This document shows positions 38,461-40,183 of a DNA stretch of 40,183 nt, piece by piece. The stretch comes from a bacterium (GTDB lineage: Bacteria; Cyanobacteriota; Vampirovibrionia; Gastranaerophilales; Gastranaerophilaceae), in assembly GCA_017942035.1 (NCBI GenBank), contig JAGAVG010000067.1, positions 1 to 40,183 of the forward strand, written 5' to 3'. The notes under the pieces were generated by a model, which saw nothing but the letters and a program-made list of their open reading frames with translations, did no database searches and was not told where the DNA came from. Numbering within the stretch: position 1 is the stretch's first letter; each line of letters opens with the position of its first letter. The position numbers were made by a program, and so were the translations under genes.

Positions 38461-40002
38461 ATGACAACTGTGACATTGGGAGAAAAACGAAAAGTTCCAA
38501 TATGGCTTTTAGCTGCATCAATATTGCTGCCGACATCATTTTCAGCACTTGCGACGACAGCAACAAATGTAGCAATACCGCATATTTCAGGATATTTTGC
38601 AGCAACGGCAGATGAAGCGAAATGGATTGTAACATCTTATATGGTAGCAAATGCTTGTATGATTATGCTTTCAGGCTGGCTTGAGCAACTTTTCGGCAGA
38701 AAACAATTTATGAAAATTTGTGTTATAATTTTTACACTTGGAGCCTTTATTTGTACAATCGCATCATCTTTAAATATGATGGTATTAGGCCGTTTAATTC
38801 AGGGAGTCGGCGGAGGGCCGATGACACCTATGGCTCAGACAGTCCTTTTATCAGCCTTTCCACCTGATAAAAAAGGCTTTGCAATGTCATTATTTGGTTT
38901 TGCGGTTATGGTTTGTGCAATTTTAGGCCCGTCATTTGGCGGATTTCTAGTTGATAACTTAAATTGGCATTACATATATTCAGTTAATATTCCGATAGGA
39001 ATTGTTTCATATATGCTAATTTGTCGTAATATTGCAGATACACAGCCTGAACAAGGTAAACACCACATGGATATTGTAGGGATGATTGCACTTATTTTAT
39101 GGCTTATTTCAATGCAAATAGTTTTGGATAAAGGCCAGCAGTATAATTGGTTTGATTGCGGCTGGATTTGCTGGCTAGCTGGTTTTTCTCTTGTTGTATT
39201 GTCCTTTTTAATCGTTTGGGAATTAGAAAATAAAAATTCTTTTATGAAATTAAGATTATTTAAAGACAAAAACTTTCTAATCGGAACAATCATTTCAACG
39301 GCAGTGAGTATGGTTGTATTTACAACAATGTATCTTGCGCCACAATTTATACAAAACATATTGGGTTATACAGCGTTGTTAAGCGGACTTACTATGGCTC
39401 CGAGGGTAATTTCCTGTATGGTTATGCTGGCATTAATACCTCATTTAATGAAACTTTATGACAGCAGATTATTAATTTCAATCGGATTTTTCTTTTTAGG
39501 CTTGGCGACATTTATGTATACTCAGGTTAACTTGGCTGTATCATTTTTATTCGTATCAATTCCTAACATATTATTAGGTGTAGGGGTAATTTTAACATTC
39601 ATCCCAATTTCTGCACTTGCACTGGGAACACTGCCTAAAGAAAAGCTTGCAAATGGTGCAAGCTTACATAATTTTTGTAAAACCGTAGGTGTAGCAATTG
39701 TTGTCTCAATGTCATCGACACTTGTTGCCAGGCACTCACAAATGCACCAGAACTATCTAGTTGAAAATCTTTCTAATTTTAATCTGGTGTTTCAAAGTAA
39801 AATGGCAGGTTGGACTCATACATTTATTAATGGAGCCTCCAGTACATTTGCTATAAATAAATCTAATGCTTACGCATATAAACAGTTGATTGTACAATCC
39901 AATTTATTTGCCTATGTCGATACCTTTGCTATTGTCGCGGCATTAGCATTTATCCTTATTCCAATAGCATTTTTTATGAAAGTAAAAAATACGGAAGGAT
40001 GA
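38461..40002 (+). CDS. emrB: EmrB/QacA-family MFS drug exporter (DHA2, 14 TM)
   Basis: It is a proton-driven exporter in the inner membrane. The 513 residues are strongly hydrophobic with about 14 spans. DHA2 landmarks are the start FSALATTATNVAIPHISGYF, DEAKWIVTSYMVANACMIML, SGWLEQLFGRKQFM (motif A region), GRLIQGVGGGPMTPMAQTVL, and the motif C-like LGPSFGGFLVDNLNWHYIY. The substrate is unknown. It is the last gene of marR-emrA-emrB and is followed by the terminator palindrome of element copy C. Confidence 0.93.
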   Translation: MTTVTLGEKRKVPIWLLAASILLPTSFSALATTATNVAIPHISGYFAATADEAKWIVTSYMVANACMIMLSGWLEQLFGRKQFMKICVIIFTLGAFICTIASSLNMMVLGRLIQGVGGGPMTPMAQTVLLSAFPPDKKGFAMSLFGFAVMVCAILGPSFGGFLVDNLNWHYIYSVNIPIGIVSYMLICRNIADTQPEQGKHHMDIVGMIALILWLISMQIVLDKGQQYNWFDCGWICWLAGFSLVVLSFLIVWELENKNSFMKLRLFKDKNFLIGTIISTAVSMVVFTTMYLAPQFIQNILGYTALLSGLTMAPRVISCMVMLALIPHLMKLYDSRLLISIGFFFLGLATFMYTQVNLAVSFLFVSIPNILLGVGVILTFIPISALALGTLPKEKLANGASLHNFCKTVGVAIVVSMSSTLVARHSQMHQNYLVENLSNFNLVFQSKMAGWTHTFINGASSTFAINKSNAYAYKQLIVQSNLFAYVDTFAIVAALAFILIPIAFFMKVKNTEG

Positions 40003-40030
40003 TAAATTTAATAGTGAAATTTAACATAAA

Positions 40031-40066
40031 CTCGCACCAAATTTTATATTTTGATGCGAGTTTTTT
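40031..40066 (+). terminator. Terminator of the marR-emrAB transcript (palindrome of element copy C)
   Basis: CTCGCACCAAA pairs with TTTGATGCGAG (one G-T/mismatch position), followed by TTTTTT. It lies 29 nt after the emrB stop. Confidence 0.8.
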
Positions 40067-40183
40067 ATAGCCTTATTATATAATATTTTCGAACACTTTT
40101 CAAGTGGTCTTTTGTCGTTTTTTGATGATTTTTCGAATTTTAAGAAGGTATGTTTTAGTGGATTTCAGGCCTACATGCACCAA
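40031..40183. repeat. Repeated element, copy C (truncated by the window edge)
   Basis: Read on the minus strand it matches copy B over the whole visible length, including GGCCTGAAATCCACTAAAAC, the promoter TTGAAA (40098-40103)-17 nt-TATAAT (40075-40080), AAGGCTATAAAAAACTCGC and the right palindrome. The second palindrome begins at the window edge. By analogy with copies A and B, the side facing a pilin gene points off the right end. Confidence 0.8.

Overview
The window is AT-rich, gene-dense bacterial DNA. Many type IV pilin/pseudopilin-like genes share an (A/G)FTLAEV signature. There is a Gram-negative efflux pump with a TolC-type outer-membrane channel, electron-bifurcation-type flavoproteins, and standard bacterial housekeeping genes. 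Together these best fit a non-photosynthetic, anaerobic cyanobacterial relative of the Vampirovibrionia/Melainabacteria (Gastranaerophilales type, gut). That assignment is inference from gene style; no rRNA marker is present.

Layout. 1-2160 is a damaged mobile region: the N-terminus of a TnpV-like protein, a relaxase fragment, and a Mu-type transposase whose reading frame runs in frame into the C-terminal half of a MuB-like ATPase. 2160-5020 holds hairpin repeats, glnA and an XRE regulator. 5118-10415 holds pth, a TPR protein, a GspF/PilC protein, a 31-residue membrane microprotein, a zinc-ribbon-like protein and a NupC transporter. 10509-11315 is a pilin-like gene, preceded by a 168-bp repeated element (copy A). 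11568-15489 (minus) carries nfnA, a 58-residue four-cysteine protein, etfB and etfA, with a PfkB kinase upstream. 15664-18124 has a small unknown gene and pnp. 18221-21870 is a pilin region: a tail remnant, three pilin-like genes, element copy B and panE. 22315-25294 (plus) carries a PurD-like ligase, a reduced-zinc-finger DnaJ and QueE. 26221-28056 is def-fmt-aroH. 28059-31607 (minus) has an unusual HerA-like/Tudor protein, yqeK, nadD and a 54-residue protein. 31785-34043 is a large lineage-type unknown protein, followed by a 6S-like RNA, a bifunctional-nuclease-family gene and tRNA-Ser(GCU). 35528-40002 is a divergent MarR-controlled TolC/EmrA/EmrB efflux cluster. The window ends inside element copy C.

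The most unusual themes are four. First, a 168-bp repeat is bounded by near-identical palindromes and carries a conserved sigma70 promoter firing straight into a terminator; both fully visible copies lie immediately upstream of pilin genes. Second, palindromic repeats have been translated into the N-terminal leaders of these pilins. Third, one gene joins a HerA-like domain lacking its P-loop to an acidic linker and a PcrA/UvrD-type Tudor tail. Fourth, an NfnA/four-cysteine/EtfBA gene set may be a self-contained electron-transfer module. Several genes (PurD-like, dnaJ-like, nadD) have a -10 box exactly 6 nt before the ATG, suggesting leaderless mRNAs.
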